A program made the translations under genes and the position numbers. Positions 1 through 9,023 of a stretch of 40,814 bases of DNA are shown in pieces. Origin of the DNA: Candidatus Bipolaricaulota bacterium (GTDB taxonomy: Bacteria; Bipolaricaulota; Bipolaricaulia; UBA7950; UBA9294); the NCBI GenBank assembly GCA_030670905.1, contig DAOVAR010000003.1, positions 1 through 40,814 of the forward strand, given 5' to 3'. How positions within the stretch are numbered: the first letter of the stretch is position 1; every line of letters begins with the position of its first letter. Below the pieces are notes generated by a model. That model was not told the DNA's origin. It worked only from the letters and a program-made list of their open reading frames with translations, and ran no database searches.

Positions 1-273
1 GCCCGCAGGTCCATCACTTTCAGCTATCTCTGGTGAAAGTCGCGGACGATTTGGCCAGCCGGTTACGATAAAGACGACATCTCCGCTGTTGACGGATTCA
101 TGCAAGAGTCTAGCTGCATTCATTGAAAGGGGTGTATCGAACTTCTCACGTGCTAATCTGTACAGTTCTGTGACAACGTCGCGTTGTGCTATGTCTGCTG
201 TAATAAGTCTGTCAATCGTCTCCCCGATGATCGAGATCCGATCCGGCTGAACAATGAAACGAGTATCTGGCAT
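1..273 (-). CDS. DUF4392 / D-glutamate cyclase-like protein, N-terminal part (continues beyond window start)
   Basis: Reverse complement from ATG at 273 reads MPDTRFIVQPDRISIIGETIDRLITADIAQRDVVTELYRLAREKFDTPLSMNAARLLHESVNSGDVVFIVTGWPNRPRLSPEIAESDGPAG, open to the window edge; pattern 'GDVVFIVTG...E.DGP.G' resembles DUF4392 proteins. Not in the ORF track because no stop is in the window. Confidence 0.6.
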   Translation of the reverse strand, partial: MPDTRFIVQPDRISIIGETIDRLITADIAQRDVVTELYRLAREKFDTPLSMNAARLLHESVNSGDVVFIVTGWPNRPRLSPEIAESDGPAG

Positions 274-306
274 TTGCTTCCCTCCTCGGGATTGGTTCGC
301 TATTCG

Positions 307-1737
307 TCAGCTTGCCCTCTTTCTCTCATCCAAAGGGCTTTGTCTCGTTCCCTGTGTATCCATGCTCGCAGATAGAGATTTCAGCATCCCAGGCACAACA
401 TCTGAGTTAGTCAATAACTCTAGACTTTCAACTAGTCTGCATACGTGTATCCTACTACGCGACGACAAGACCTCCTTCGAGCACTCAGTGAACTTTGCCT
501 TGATCTCGCTCCAAGAAAGCTCCGTCTCTGGTTCTCCCTTTGGGAGATCTGTCCTTTCCTTTACCTCCTTGCCATTGCGCAGGTAGACCACCATTTCTGC
601 ACCGCGGCTTTTCGGGTACGCCTCTTCAAAAGCCTCAGAAAGGCTAAGCCTTACGGTTCGTGCCAAAGCCAGAACCTCAGGATCCCGAATCCATGGAGAC
701 TCAAAGCATTCAATAGAGGCTTTACCGGTTCTAAATGTAACTGCAACAGCATAAGGAATAGAAAATTTTGCCTCTTCCTCGTCCCCCGGACATGTAATTG
801 CCCCTGTTTCTCCGATTGCCACCGAATAAGTATCTATCTCTATCTTTTCGATCTCTCTATAGTCAACCGAATGTTCGCTCCGCAGTCTCAACGCCAAATC
901 TATCGACGGATGGACATGTCGGCAAGTGGGATAGGGTTTTGTGTATGTTTCCAGTATCTTGTACTTTTCACCCAGGCCGTCCGTAAGGATCGCAGGGTCG
1001 TAAGAATCGCACATTGCCCTTAGAAATCCTCTCTTACCAGAGAGGATTGTCTTGGGTCCTTTTGCCCCGAATTGGGCAAGGAAGCCCGCTATCACTCCGC
1101 TTTGAGAAGCCTTTCCCGCCTGAAATGGCTTTATCATAGGATTCTCCGAGAGCATTTCCTGCAAACCGGCGCCTTGTAGACCAGCAATTGAAAGGGCATA
1201 GATCGTCTCTTGAGCATTCAAGCCCAGAAGCTTGGCAGTCGCAGCGGCAGCACCAAAAGGTCCGCACGTGCTCGTCGTGTGAAACCCTCTTAGCAAATGT
1301 GAGTTTTCTTTATTTATCGAAGCTCCAATACGCAAAAGGATCTCGTAGCCAACAACTATCGCAGTCAAGAGCTCTTCCCCATTTACTCGCAATTTTTCTC
1401 CCACTGCAAGAGCTGCCGGAACTACAGAAACGGATGGATGCAAGGTTCCATATCGATACCCATCGTCAAGCTCGACAGAGTGAGCAAAGACGCCATTAGC
1501 CAAAGCAGCATCATCACAAGCAAGTCTATCGCCGCTTCCTATAACTGTGCTTTCTCTTATTCCCTTTTTACTCCTAAGGAAATCAAGTACGATATGTCCT
1601 ATATGCCCTTTACTGAACCCAGCCAGCGCGGCCGCAAGAAGATCAAGCAGTGTGCATTTTGCTTTCTTGATAACCTGAGCGGGTAGGTCACTGAACTCCA
1701 GTTCAGTAATGAAGTCACTATACTCTTCTATGCACAT
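307..1737 (-). CDS. MmgE/PrpD family protein (2-methylcitrate dehydratase-like)
   Basis: 476 aa ORF; 'LDLLAAALAG', 'ALANGVFAHSVELDDGYRYGTLHPSVSVVPAALAVGE', 'KPYPTCRHVHPSIDLAL' typical of MmgE/PrpD. Confidence 0.9.
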   Translation of the reverse strand: MCIEEYSDFITELEFSDLPAQVIKKAKCTLLDLLAAALAGFSKGHIGHIVLDFLRSKKGIRESTVIGSGDRLACDDAALANGVFAHSVELDDGYRYGTLHPSVSVVPAALAVGEKLRVNGEELLTAIVVGYEILLRIGASINKENSHLLRGFHTTSTCGPFGAAAATAKLLGLNAQETIYALSIAGLQGAGLQEMLSENPMIKPFQAGKASQSGVIAGFLAQFGAKGPKTILSGKRGFLRAMCDSYDPAILTDGLGEKYKILETYTKPYPTCRHVHPSIDLALRLRSEHSVDYREIEKIEIDTYSVAIGETGAITCPGDEEEAKFSIPYAVAVTFRTGKASIECFESPWIRDPEVLALARTVRLSLSEAFEEAYPKSRGAEMVVYLRNGKEVKERTDLPKGEPETELSWSEIKAKFTECSKEVLSSRSRIHVCRLVESLELLTNSDVVPGMLKSLSASMDTQGTRQSPLDERKRAS

Positions 1738-1782
1738 ACTTACAGCACCTCCAGCTGCATTCCGGCTTTGGTGCGTCCAACT

Positions 1783-3399
1783 TCAGCCATCATGTGTGAG
1801 AAGCCTTCCAGGGTAGGTTCCTGTATGTTTGCCTTCCCCAATCACTACTTTTCCGTTCACGATCACATACTCAATCCCACAAGCAAACTGATGGGGGTTG
1901 TCAAAAGTGGCTCTATCACTGATTTTTCCACGATCGAAGATGACGATATCTGCAGCATTCCCCGGTTTTAATACTCCACGATCCCTCAACCCAAGCTTGC
2001 TTGCCGGAAGACTCGTCATCTTACGAACTGCCTCGGGCAGATCCAGAGCTTTGTTTTCCCTCACGTACTGCCCCAGGACTCGCGGGAATGCTCCATAATA
2101 TCTGGGGTGTGGATGCATCTCTGCGTACCTTCCCCATGGTGAGACTGCCTTCCCATCGGAAGAGATCATCGTAGCGGGGTCTTTCATGATGACCTCAACG
2201 TCGTTTTCTGACATCGCGTGCACGACTACCTTCACACAGGCCTCCTGAGATCTAAGAAGATCAAGGATTGCTTCCAATGGATCCGTCTTATTCTCCTTAG
2301 CGATCTCCTTTAGTGTCTTTCCCACCAACTCTTTGTCATGTTTAACCTCAGCAATCATCATTCCCTTCCACTCCACTTCTTCCAACGGAGAATGCCAAGA
2401 ACCGACCCCATGCAGCATGTATTCTTTCAATGATTCTCTAACTTTCTTACTGCCTAGATCCTTCAGAAAGGAATCAAGCTCGCTGCCACGTAGAGAAGGC
2501 GGAATTACATCAATAAGCCCCGAACAGTAAGCCGTGTAGGGGTATTGATCCCAGTTGACGTGCACCCCATTGGCACGCGCATCGTGCAGCATAGCAAGCA
2601 GTTCCTCGGCCCGCCCCCAATTAGTCTTTCCTTCCAACTTGAGGTGGGAGATTTGCAGGGAGACGCCACTCTCATTCGCAATGCTTATGACCTCGTTTAC
2701 CGCATCAAACAGGCCTTGCCCTTCATCCCTCATGTGTACTGCCCACATTGCCCCGTGTTCTTTGATAACCTTGCATAATATGACGAGTTCGGCGTGCGTA
2801 AAATGAGATCCTGGGATGTAATACAGTCCACTGGACATTCCCCAAGCACCCTGACAAAGCTCCTCTTGCAGCAAGCTCTTGATGACATCGAGCTCCTGAG
2901 GCTCCAAGTGCTCCTTCATGCCGGCTGACGCAACGCGCAAGGGGACACCCCCAACCAAGGAAATCAGGTTAGATGAGATACCTTTCTCCACTAGTTCGCA
3001 CATGTAGTTCATTTGAGAGGGCCACTTCCACACCGCCTTTTCGGATACCGTCATTGCGAAGTTGTTGGCCTCAAATTGACGGAGCAACGCTTCCCTATAC
3101 TGTACTCTCACCGGCGCGCAAGAGACTCCACAGTTACCAACAACCTCCGTCGTAACGCCTTGCCTTATCTTGCTCTGCGCATCTGGTTGGACCAACAGGG
3201 TAAGATCGGAATGGGAGTGCATGTCGATAAATCCCGGAGCGACAATCAGCCCACTCGCATTGATCTCTCGCGCAGCTACAATGGTGTTCCTTTGCCCTAC
3301 AAATTGAATCGTCTGCCGATCAATGGCCACGTCGGCGCGCACTGCCGGTTTCTCTGTGCCGTCCAGCACCGTGCCGTTTCGAATCACCAACTCAAACAT
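1783..3399 (-). CDS. N-acyl-D-amino-acid deacylase (D-aminoacylase, amidohydrolase superfamily)
   Basis: 538 aa; 'IRNGTVLDGTEKPAVRADVAI', 'APGFIDMHSHSDLTLLVQPDAQSKIRQGVTTEVVGNCG', 'QISHLKLEGKTNWG', 'SSDGKAVSPWGRYAEMHPHPRYYGAFPRVLGQYVRE' are D-aminoacylase hallmarks. Confidence 0.93.
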   Translation of the reverse strand: MFELVIRNGTVLDGTEKPAVRADVAIDRQTIQFVGQRNTIVAAREINASGLIVAPGFIDMHSHSDLTLLVQPDAQSKIRQGVTTEVVGNCGVSCAPVRVQYREALLRQFEANNFAMTVSEKAVWKWPSQMNYMCELVEKGISSNLISLVGGVPLRVASAGMKEHLEPQELDVIKSLLQEELCQGAWGMSSGLYYIPGSHFTHAELVILCKVIKEHGAMWAVHMRDEGQGLFDAVNEVISIANESGVSLQISHLKLEGKTNWGRAEELLAMLHDARANGVHVNWDQYPYTAYCSGLIDVIPPSLRGSELDSFLKDLGSKKVRESLKEYMLHGVGSWHSPLEEVEWKGMMIAEVKHDKELVGKTLKEIAKENKTDPLEAILDLLRSQEACVKVVVHAMSENDVEVIMKDPATMISSDGKAVSPWGRYAEMHPHPRYYGAFPRVLGQYVRENKALDLPEAVRKMTSLPASKLGLRDRGVLKPGNAADIVIFDRGKISDRATFDNPHQFACGIEYVIVNGKVVIGEGKHTGTYPGRLLTHDG

Positions 3400-3414
3400 C
3401 GGTCCTCCCTATAC

Positions 3415-4251
3415 CTAGACGCGGCGCAGTCGCGGGTCAAGCGCGTCCCGCAAGCCATCTCCGACTAGGTTGAAACCCAGCACGACAATCATGATTGCGA
3501 CTCCGGGAAAGACAGTCAGCCACCATGCCGTCATCAAGTACAATCGTCCGTTGCTTAGCATCGCTCCCCAGCTTGGTATGGGCGGCTGTGCACCCAAACC
3601 AAGGAAACTCAGGGAGGCTTCAATAAGAATGATTCGCCCTATTCCAAGTGAGAGCTGCACGATCAACGGGGCAAGGCTATTCGGAAGGAGATGACGAATG
3701 ACAATGCGGAATGCGCTTGCACCTGAGGCACGCGCCGCTTGTACATACTCCTCCTCCCGGAGCACAAGAAACTGGCCTCGCGTTAGCCGCGCATAGGCAC
3801 CCCAATAGACCAACCCAACTGCGATCATAATACTCTGAAGTCCTGGACCGAGGATGAATATGATCGCCAATGCGAGCAGAATTGTTGGGAACGCCCAACT
3901 AATGTCCACCAGCGCTTGAACCACGTAATCGACGATTCCTCCGTGGTAGCCCGCGATGGCGCCCAAGAAGACGCCGATCCCAAGGGCAATCGCGGAACCA
4001 AGGAGGGCAATTCGCAAGGAGACGCGTGCTCCGTAGATGACTCGACTTAGCACGCATCGACCAAACTCGTCGGTTCCAAGTGGGTACGCGCGATTGGGCG
4101 TCTTCAACGCGTCTATGAGCGACTGCGTCTCAGCCCGCTGTGGTGCTAAGACAGGAGCTAGGAGCGCCATCAATAGGAACGCCAGTACGATAAGCAATCC
4201 AATTACCGCGTTCCGACTCCTGAGAAGTCGGTGTAAGACCTCCCGAATCAT
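3415..4251 (-). CDS. Dipeptide/oligopeptide ABC transporter permease (DppC family)
   Basis: 278 aa; 'YPLGTDEFGRCVLSRVIYGARVSL', 'EEYVQAARASGASAFRIVIRHLLPNSLAPLIV', 'SFLGLGAQPPIPSWGAML'. Confidence 0.95.
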   Translation of the reverse strand: MIREVLHRLLRSRNAVIGLLIVLAFLLMALLAPVLAPQRAETQSLIDALKTPNRAYPLGTDEFGRCVLSRVIYGARVSLRIALLGSAIALGIGVFLGAIAGYHGGIVDYVVQALVDISWAFPTILLALAIIFILGPGLQSIMIAVGLVYWGAYARLTRGQFLVLREEEYVQAARASGASAFRIVIRHLLPNSLAPLIVQLSLGIGRIILIEASLSFLGLGAQPPIPSWGAMLSNGRLYLMTAWWLTVFPGVAIMIVVLGFNLVGDGLRDALDPRLRRV

Positions 4252-4272
4252 CAGTTGCCCCTCCCTCCGGTC

Positions 4273-5196
4273 TCAGTACTGCACACGTGGATTCACCACG
4301 GCATAGAGCACATCTGCCAGCATGTTTCCAAGGATCACGGTTGTTGCCAAGATGAGAGTAACTCCTTGCACCACAGGGAAATCTCGCATATAGATCGCAT
4401 CGATCAGCATCCGGCCGAGGCCAGGTCGCAAGAAGACGATTTCAATAATCACCGCGCCACCAAAAAGCCAGCCAATTTTGAGTCCCAACAGGGTAATGAT
4501 CGGGATTAAAGCATTCCGTAGACCATGCTTAAAGATAACTTTTCTCTCCCGCAATCCTTTAGCTCGGGCCGTTTGGACATAGTCCTGTCTCACGACCTCC
4601 AGTAGGCTAGATCGGGTCATCCGAGCTACGTCCGCTGCACCTCCGAGACTAAGGGTCACCACAGGTAAGACCAAGTGCCTAAACGTGCCATATCCAGCAA
4701 TGGGAAGCCAATGGAGCTTGACGGCAAACAGCATGATCAGGAGAAACCCGAGCCAGAACTGGGGAACAGAGACACCAATAATCGCCAATCCCATGCTCGA
4801 ATAGTCAATGATTGTGTTCCGTCGAACTGCGGCAAGGACTCCGAAGACGATTCCAATGGCGTAGGAAAGGATGAGGCCGCTTGCTGTTAGGCTCAGTGTG
4901 TTGGGCAGCTTGGCTGCGAGAAGCTTGGCGACGTCTTCCCTCAGAATCAGGGATCGCCCGAAATCGAACCGACAGATCCTTCCAAGGAATGAGAAATACT
5001 GGACGTAGAGCGGCCTATCTAATCCTAGTCGCTCTCGCGTCCGAACATAGGCCTCCTCGGTGGTCATCTCGCCAAGCATCAGCCGTACAGGATCTCCGGG
5101 GACCAGATGGAGAATGCCGAAGACGAGCACGGTGACTCCTACTAGCACAGGAATGATTAGGAGAATTCGTCGGATGATATATTGGATGATACTCAA
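4273..5196 (-). CDS. Dipeptide/oligopeptide ABC transporter permease (DppB family)
   Basis: 307 aa; 'YIIRRILLIIPVLVGVTVLVFGILHLVPGDPVR', 'YVQTARAKGLRERKVIFKHGLRNALIPIITLLG'. Confidence 0.95.
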   Translation of the reverse strand: MSIIQYIIRRILLIIPVLVGVTVLVFGILHLVPGDPVRLMLGEMTTEEAYVRTRERLGLDRPLYVQYFSFLGRICRFDFGRSLILREDVAKLLAAKLPNTLSLTASGLILSYAIGIVFGVLAAVRRNTIIDYSSMGLAIIGVSVPQFWLGFLLIMLFAVKLHWLPIAGYGTFRHLVLPVVTLSLGGAADVARMTRSSLLEVVRQDYVQTARAKGLRERKVIFKHGLRNALIPIITLLGLKIGWLFGGAVIIEIVFLRPGLGRMLIDAIYMRDFPVVQGVTLILATTVILGNMLADVLYAVVNPRVQY

Positions 5197-5281
5197 GAGG
5201 GCATCCCTTCTTTTCGTTGTTCTAGAAGCACCCTAGATCATCAAGCCATCCAGTCTTGTCCAACCTCAATAACAAAAGAGA

Positions 5282-5313
5282 GGGTGACAACTCTCAGATT
5301 AAGGTTGTCACCC
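5282..5313 (-). terminator. Perfect 10-bp stem hairpin between binding-protein and permease genes; candidate attenuator/partial terminator or RNA stabiliser
   Basis: GGGTGACAAC (5282-5291), 12-nt loop, GTTGTCACCC (5304-5313), just 3' of the stop of the minus-strand binding-protein gene; only a short T tract follows on the minus strand. Confidence 0.55.
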
Positions 5314-5323
5314 CAACCAATTA

Positions 5324-6910
5324 CTATTTTCGATAAAGATCCAATAACCAGATGTGGTCTAGCGTCGCGTTGTATCCAGCCAGATCGCTTCCACGAGCCC
5401 TTACCTGTTGGGGGTAATAAACGGGCACCCAGGGGGCTCTCTCAAGCAGGTACTCGTGAAGTAGACGGTAGACAGAGAGGCGTTCTTCCGAGGTTGGCAT
5501 TGATTCTGCTTTCTTGAACATGAAGTCGAGCAAAGGCTCGTTCGTTCTTGTTTTGTTGACTCCTCTATCGATTCGCGTGGAGTTGAAGAACCACTCCAGG
5601 ATGTCTGCATTGTCCCAGCCGTACAACCGCATGAACGCCTGCTGGTTGCCGGTTTTGAACATGTCCCCGTACGCTGCGGAATCGAACTGCTGAATCGCCG
5701 CCTTGATGCCAAGTTCTGCCATCTGGTTTTGGAGGACGGTTGCGATTTGCACTCGCTCAGTAATGGTGTCCGTCCACAGCGTCACCCTGAATTCCTTGCC
5801 ATCTTTCTCGATGATGTCATCATCATCCTCGTCGGTCCACCCAGCTTCCGCTAGCAACTCGCGGGCCTTATCCATGTCGTACGTGTAAGGGCTTTCGATT
5901 TGTGGTTCGACAATCGGAGCCAGGTAGTTATAGGCGGGCATCCCAATGCCACCCAACACGTTCTCGACGATCGCCTCCCGATCGACAATGTAACACATTG
6001 CCTGACGCACTCGGACATCGTCGAACGGGGCCTTGGTGACGTTCATCCCCATGTAAACCAGGCGTCTTTCGGGAGATAGGATGACCTCCACATTAGAGTC
6101 TGCCTGCAATGTGCTCACGATTGCGGGGGACACGTAGTACACCACGTCTACTTCACCCGCTTGGATGAGCATTGCCTTTGTCACGGCTTCTGGGACCACT
6201 TTGTAGATTACGGTCTCGAAATAGGCAGGTCCCTGGTTCTCCATCCAGGAAGGTCCCCAACTGTAATCCGGATTACGCTTGAGCGTAACGTGATCTCCCT
6301 TGACCCATTCCACGAACATGTAAGGTCCTGTGCCTACAGCTGCTTTTACGCCGTAGTCTTCACCGTACTTTTCAAAAGCGGTTGGGCTGATGATGCTAGC
6401 GAAGCCGCTGCTGCTCATGTTGTAGAGCAGGTTTGGGAAAGGGTTCTTCAGGATGAGTTTTACCGTGAGAGGATCTACGGCAACTGCATCTTCAACCGCT
6501 GAGTAAAGGTATGCCGACGCGCCGGTGTCACGCATCGTCTCGATGTTCCAGGCAATCGCTTCGGCATCGCAGGGTGTACCGTCATGGAATGTAACCCCAT
6601 CTTTAAGGCGAAAGATCCATTCAAGACCATCCGAACTGACATCCCACGATTCGGCAATCCCGTCTTGATAGGTCAATTGATAATCACGACTGACCAGGGT
6701 ATCACAGATATCCCTGTTCATCTCCCCACCCCAACTAGTGGTTATCGTGTTGAGATTCTGGGGGTCCTGATCGATCGCGATGACTAGCGTTGTACTATTC
6801 GCCTCTTTCGTTGCACGATCGGGAGCCTGGGCAACCGTTATCAACGATGAAAACACCAGCATCAACCCTACAAAAAACACCACATACGCTACGATTCTCT
6901 TGCTTTGCAT
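5324..6910 (-). CDS. ABC transporter substrate-binding protein, family 5 (DppA/OppA type)
   Basis: 528 aa with N-terminal signal; 'SWDVSSDGLEWIFRLKDGVTFHDGTPCDAEAIAWNIE', 'DVRVRQAMCYIVDREAIVENVLGG'. Confidence 0.95.
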   Translation of the reverse strand: MQSKRIVAYVVFFVGLMLVFSSLITVAQAPDRATKEANSTTLVIAIDQDPQNLNTITTSWGGEMNRDICDTLVSRDYQLTYQDGIAESWDVSSDGLEWIFRLKDGVTFHDGTPCDAEAIAWNIETMRDTGASAYLYSAVEDAVAVDPLTVKLILKNPFPNLLYNMSSSGFASIISPTAFEKYGEDYGVKAAVGTGPYMFVEWVKGDHVTLKRNPDYSWGPSWMENQGPAYFETVIYKVVPEAVTKAMLIQAGEVDVVYYVSPAIVSTLQADSNVEVILSPERRLVYMGMNVTKAPFDDVRVRQAMCYIVDREAIVENVLGGIGMPAYNYLAPIVEPQIESPYTYDMDKARELLAEAGWTDEDDDDIIEKDGKEFRVTLWTDTITERVQIATVLQNQMAELGIKAAIQQFDSAAYGDMFKTGNQQAFMRLYGWDNADILEWFFNSTRIDRGVNKTRTNEPLLDFMFKKAESMPTSEERLSVYRLLHEYLLERAPWVPVYYPQQVRARGSDLAGYNATLDHIWLLDLYRK

Positions 6911-7461
6911 TTCTCCTTACCTCCTTAACTACTGTAAACATTTGGGACAAACAGTGCTGTACTGTACAACTTCTCTCTCCACTACCACCTCCCAAGCTTA
7001 GTCTCCATATCGAGGAACGAATCTCGAACCAACACGGCAAGGAACAAGAGTGGAGATGCTATTACCAACAGGATACCCTCAGCTCTTCTCCCTCAGCATC
7101 ACCGACTTAGACCACCTATCTTCTCAAGAAAGTGGATACCGTCCACGACATTGGCAATACCAGTACTAGCATTAGCACACCCTATCACGTAAAGCTCTTC
7201 TTGTCAAGGACCGAACCGCCATCTCGCCAACAAGCACCAATCAAATCACGGTAAGAGCTGAAACAGGGAATTGCCATGTCTTCCTTTTGGGAAAGATGGA
7301 TGTAGCTACCCTTACATAAGGATGCCTGGTGGAGAATCTTCATAAGACCTTGTCTCTAAAGTTGACAAGAAGAATCGAGTATCATGTACCCGGGATCGGC
7401 GGTATACTGGTCAAAACAAGAGCAAGAGCATGCAACAAGGAGGATCACGAACCAAGCAAGG

Positions 7462-8034
7462 GTGCAAAGACAAATAGATGCGGTTACACTTCAGCTTGTC
7501 TTCCTGCTAAGCAGGGAACGCCTAGGTCGTAGGCGACTTGCTCGTCGGGCCGGCCTTTCCGAGATGACCGTGCGTATTCAACTGGAAAAACTGCGCGATC
7601 AGGGCTTCCTTGTGCTGGATAAGTCAGGTGGCGCTCTAACCAGCGCTGGCAGAGAACGATTTGCTCCTGTACTTGATCATGTTGCGGACGTGCAACAACT
7701 CTCTCTGTATTCTCTTGCTCAGGATACTATTACCGTGGCTGCTTTGCTATCAGACACAGAGCAACAACACCCATCGTGGTGGTATCGCGATCACGCTGTA
7801 CGGGGCCGTGCGAGCGCGATGATCCTGATTCGGTGCTGCGCGAATGGTTTATGCTTCTCTCACAGCAAAGAGCAAGTCGGCGTACACAATCCGCGCGACG
7901 AACGACTGATTGAAGGCGCGTTCCCCTTCAGACGAGAAGGCGATCTACTCCTACTTGTCTCCGCTCCGGGCCGCAAGAGCGCTGGGCTTGGTCTATGGAG
8001 GGTTATCACTGAAATACTATCTGAAACGCCATAG
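7462..8034 (+). CDS. Winged-helix transcriptional regulator, possibly DUF4443-like
   Basis: ORF track gives 7384..8034; similarity to a helix-turn-helix starts at 'QIDAVTLQLVFLLSRERLGRRRLARRAGLSEMTVRIQLEKLRDQGFLVLDKSG', so GTG at 7462 is a plausible start. C-terminal domain 'EGDLLLLVSAPGRKSAGLGLWRVITEIL'. Confidence 0.6.
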   Translation: MQRQIDAVTLQLVFLLSRERLGRRRLARRAGLSEMTVRIQLEKLRDQGFLVLDKSGGALTSAGRERFAPVLDHVADVQQLSLYSLAQDTITVAALLSDTEQQHPSWWYRDHAVRGRASAMILIRCCANGLCFSHSKEQVGVHNPRDERLIEGAFPFRREGDLLLLVSAPGRKSAGLGLWRVITEILSETP

Positions 8035-8089
8035 CCTTACCTTTTATTGCCTTCTGTAAGCAGGCGTGGTAAACTAGGAGCTTATCCAT

Positions 8090-8108
8090 GTGGGATGTTA
8101 TATCCCAC
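8090..8108. promoter_or_regulatory. Perfect inverted repeat, candidate operator upstream of binding-protein gene
   Basis: GTGGGAT-GTTAT-ATCCCAC: 7-bp arms, 5-nt spacer, ending 18 nt before the ATG at 8127. Confidence 0.45.
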
Positions 8109-8126
8109 CAATAAAGAGGTACTCCG

Positions 8127-9023
8127 ATGACAAAGAGGTCATGGAAAGGAATGTGGGCCCTCCCAGTAGCGGTACTACTGCTAGGATTAGTAGCCGTAGC
8201 ACAGCAATATCCGGTTACAGTGGTTGACAACAGAGGGCTAGAGATCAGGATCGAACAGCAACCAAGTCGGATCGTTGTGGCTGGAATCCCCCTATACACT
8301 GAGATCATGGTCGATCTTGGGGCAGTTGACCGGCTAGTTGCCGTGGCCAGCTCGCCAGATAATCCACCAGAGGTGGCAGGTCTCCCTAGGGTCGGTGAGA
8401 GCTTCGCCCCAAATGTGGAAGTTATCCTTTCAATGGGACCAGACCTCGTGCTTGGTGCCTCGGATTGGGCGGGAGAACGCACCAGATTGGAGAAGCTGGG
8501 AATCACCGTGCTCAGTGTTGGCCGCGCTGATGGGTCCATCTCTACCGTACCGGATATCTTGACCGCCATTAGTACAATTGGAACTACTCTAGGAGTAGAG
8601 GAAGAAGCGAGGCTACTAATCGGTCAAATCGCAGAGGAGATTATCACCATTGAAAGCACCGTTCTGACCGAACTCCCCGTAAGAGCAGCCTTCCTCTACG
8701 CGATGGCGCCCGATATCCCCCCTTATGCTGTGGGAAGCGGCGCTATCGAGAATGAATTGATTATTCGTGCCGGCGGAGTAAATGTCTTCTCCGATATTGA
8801 GGGATTTCCTCAAGTGAGTTTCGAGGAAATCCTTTCCCGAGATCCCGATGTTATATTCACTGATCCGACACAGATTGTGAATATACTAGAGAACCCGCTA
8901 TTTACAGGGGTGTCGGCAGTAGTAAAAAAACAGGTTTATGGCATCAACGCACGCCATCTCCTTTCCACCAAGGTTGCTCGGGCTCTGAGAATAATGAGTG
9001 AGTTCCTTCATCCTCATGAATAA
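8127..9023 (+). CDS. Periplasmic binding protein of Fe3+-siderophore/cobalamin-type ABC importer (BtuF/FecB family)
   Basis: 298 aa, signal peptide; 'PVTVVDNRGLEIRIEQQPSRIVVAGIPLYTEIMVDLGAVDRLVAVA', 'VEVILSMGPDLVLGASDW'. Confidence 0.88.
   Translation: MTKRSWKGMWALPVAVLLLGLVAVAQQYPVTVVDNRGLEIRIEQQPSRIVVAGIPLYTEIMVDLGAVDRLVAVASSPDNPPEVAGLPRVGESFAPNVEVILSMGPDLVLGASDWAGERTRLEKLGITVLSVGRADGSISTVPDILTAISTIGTTLGVEEEARLLIGQIAEEIITIESTVLTELPVRAAFLYAMAPDIPPYAVGSGAIENELIIRAGGVNVFSDIEGFPQVSFEEILSRDPDVIFTDPTQIVNILENPLFTGVSAVVKKQVYGINARHLLSTKVARALRIMSEFLHPHE

Noticed and set aside
445-1023. 192-aa plus-strand ORF
   Set aside because: Antisense to the MmgE/PrpD gene and lacks family resemblance.
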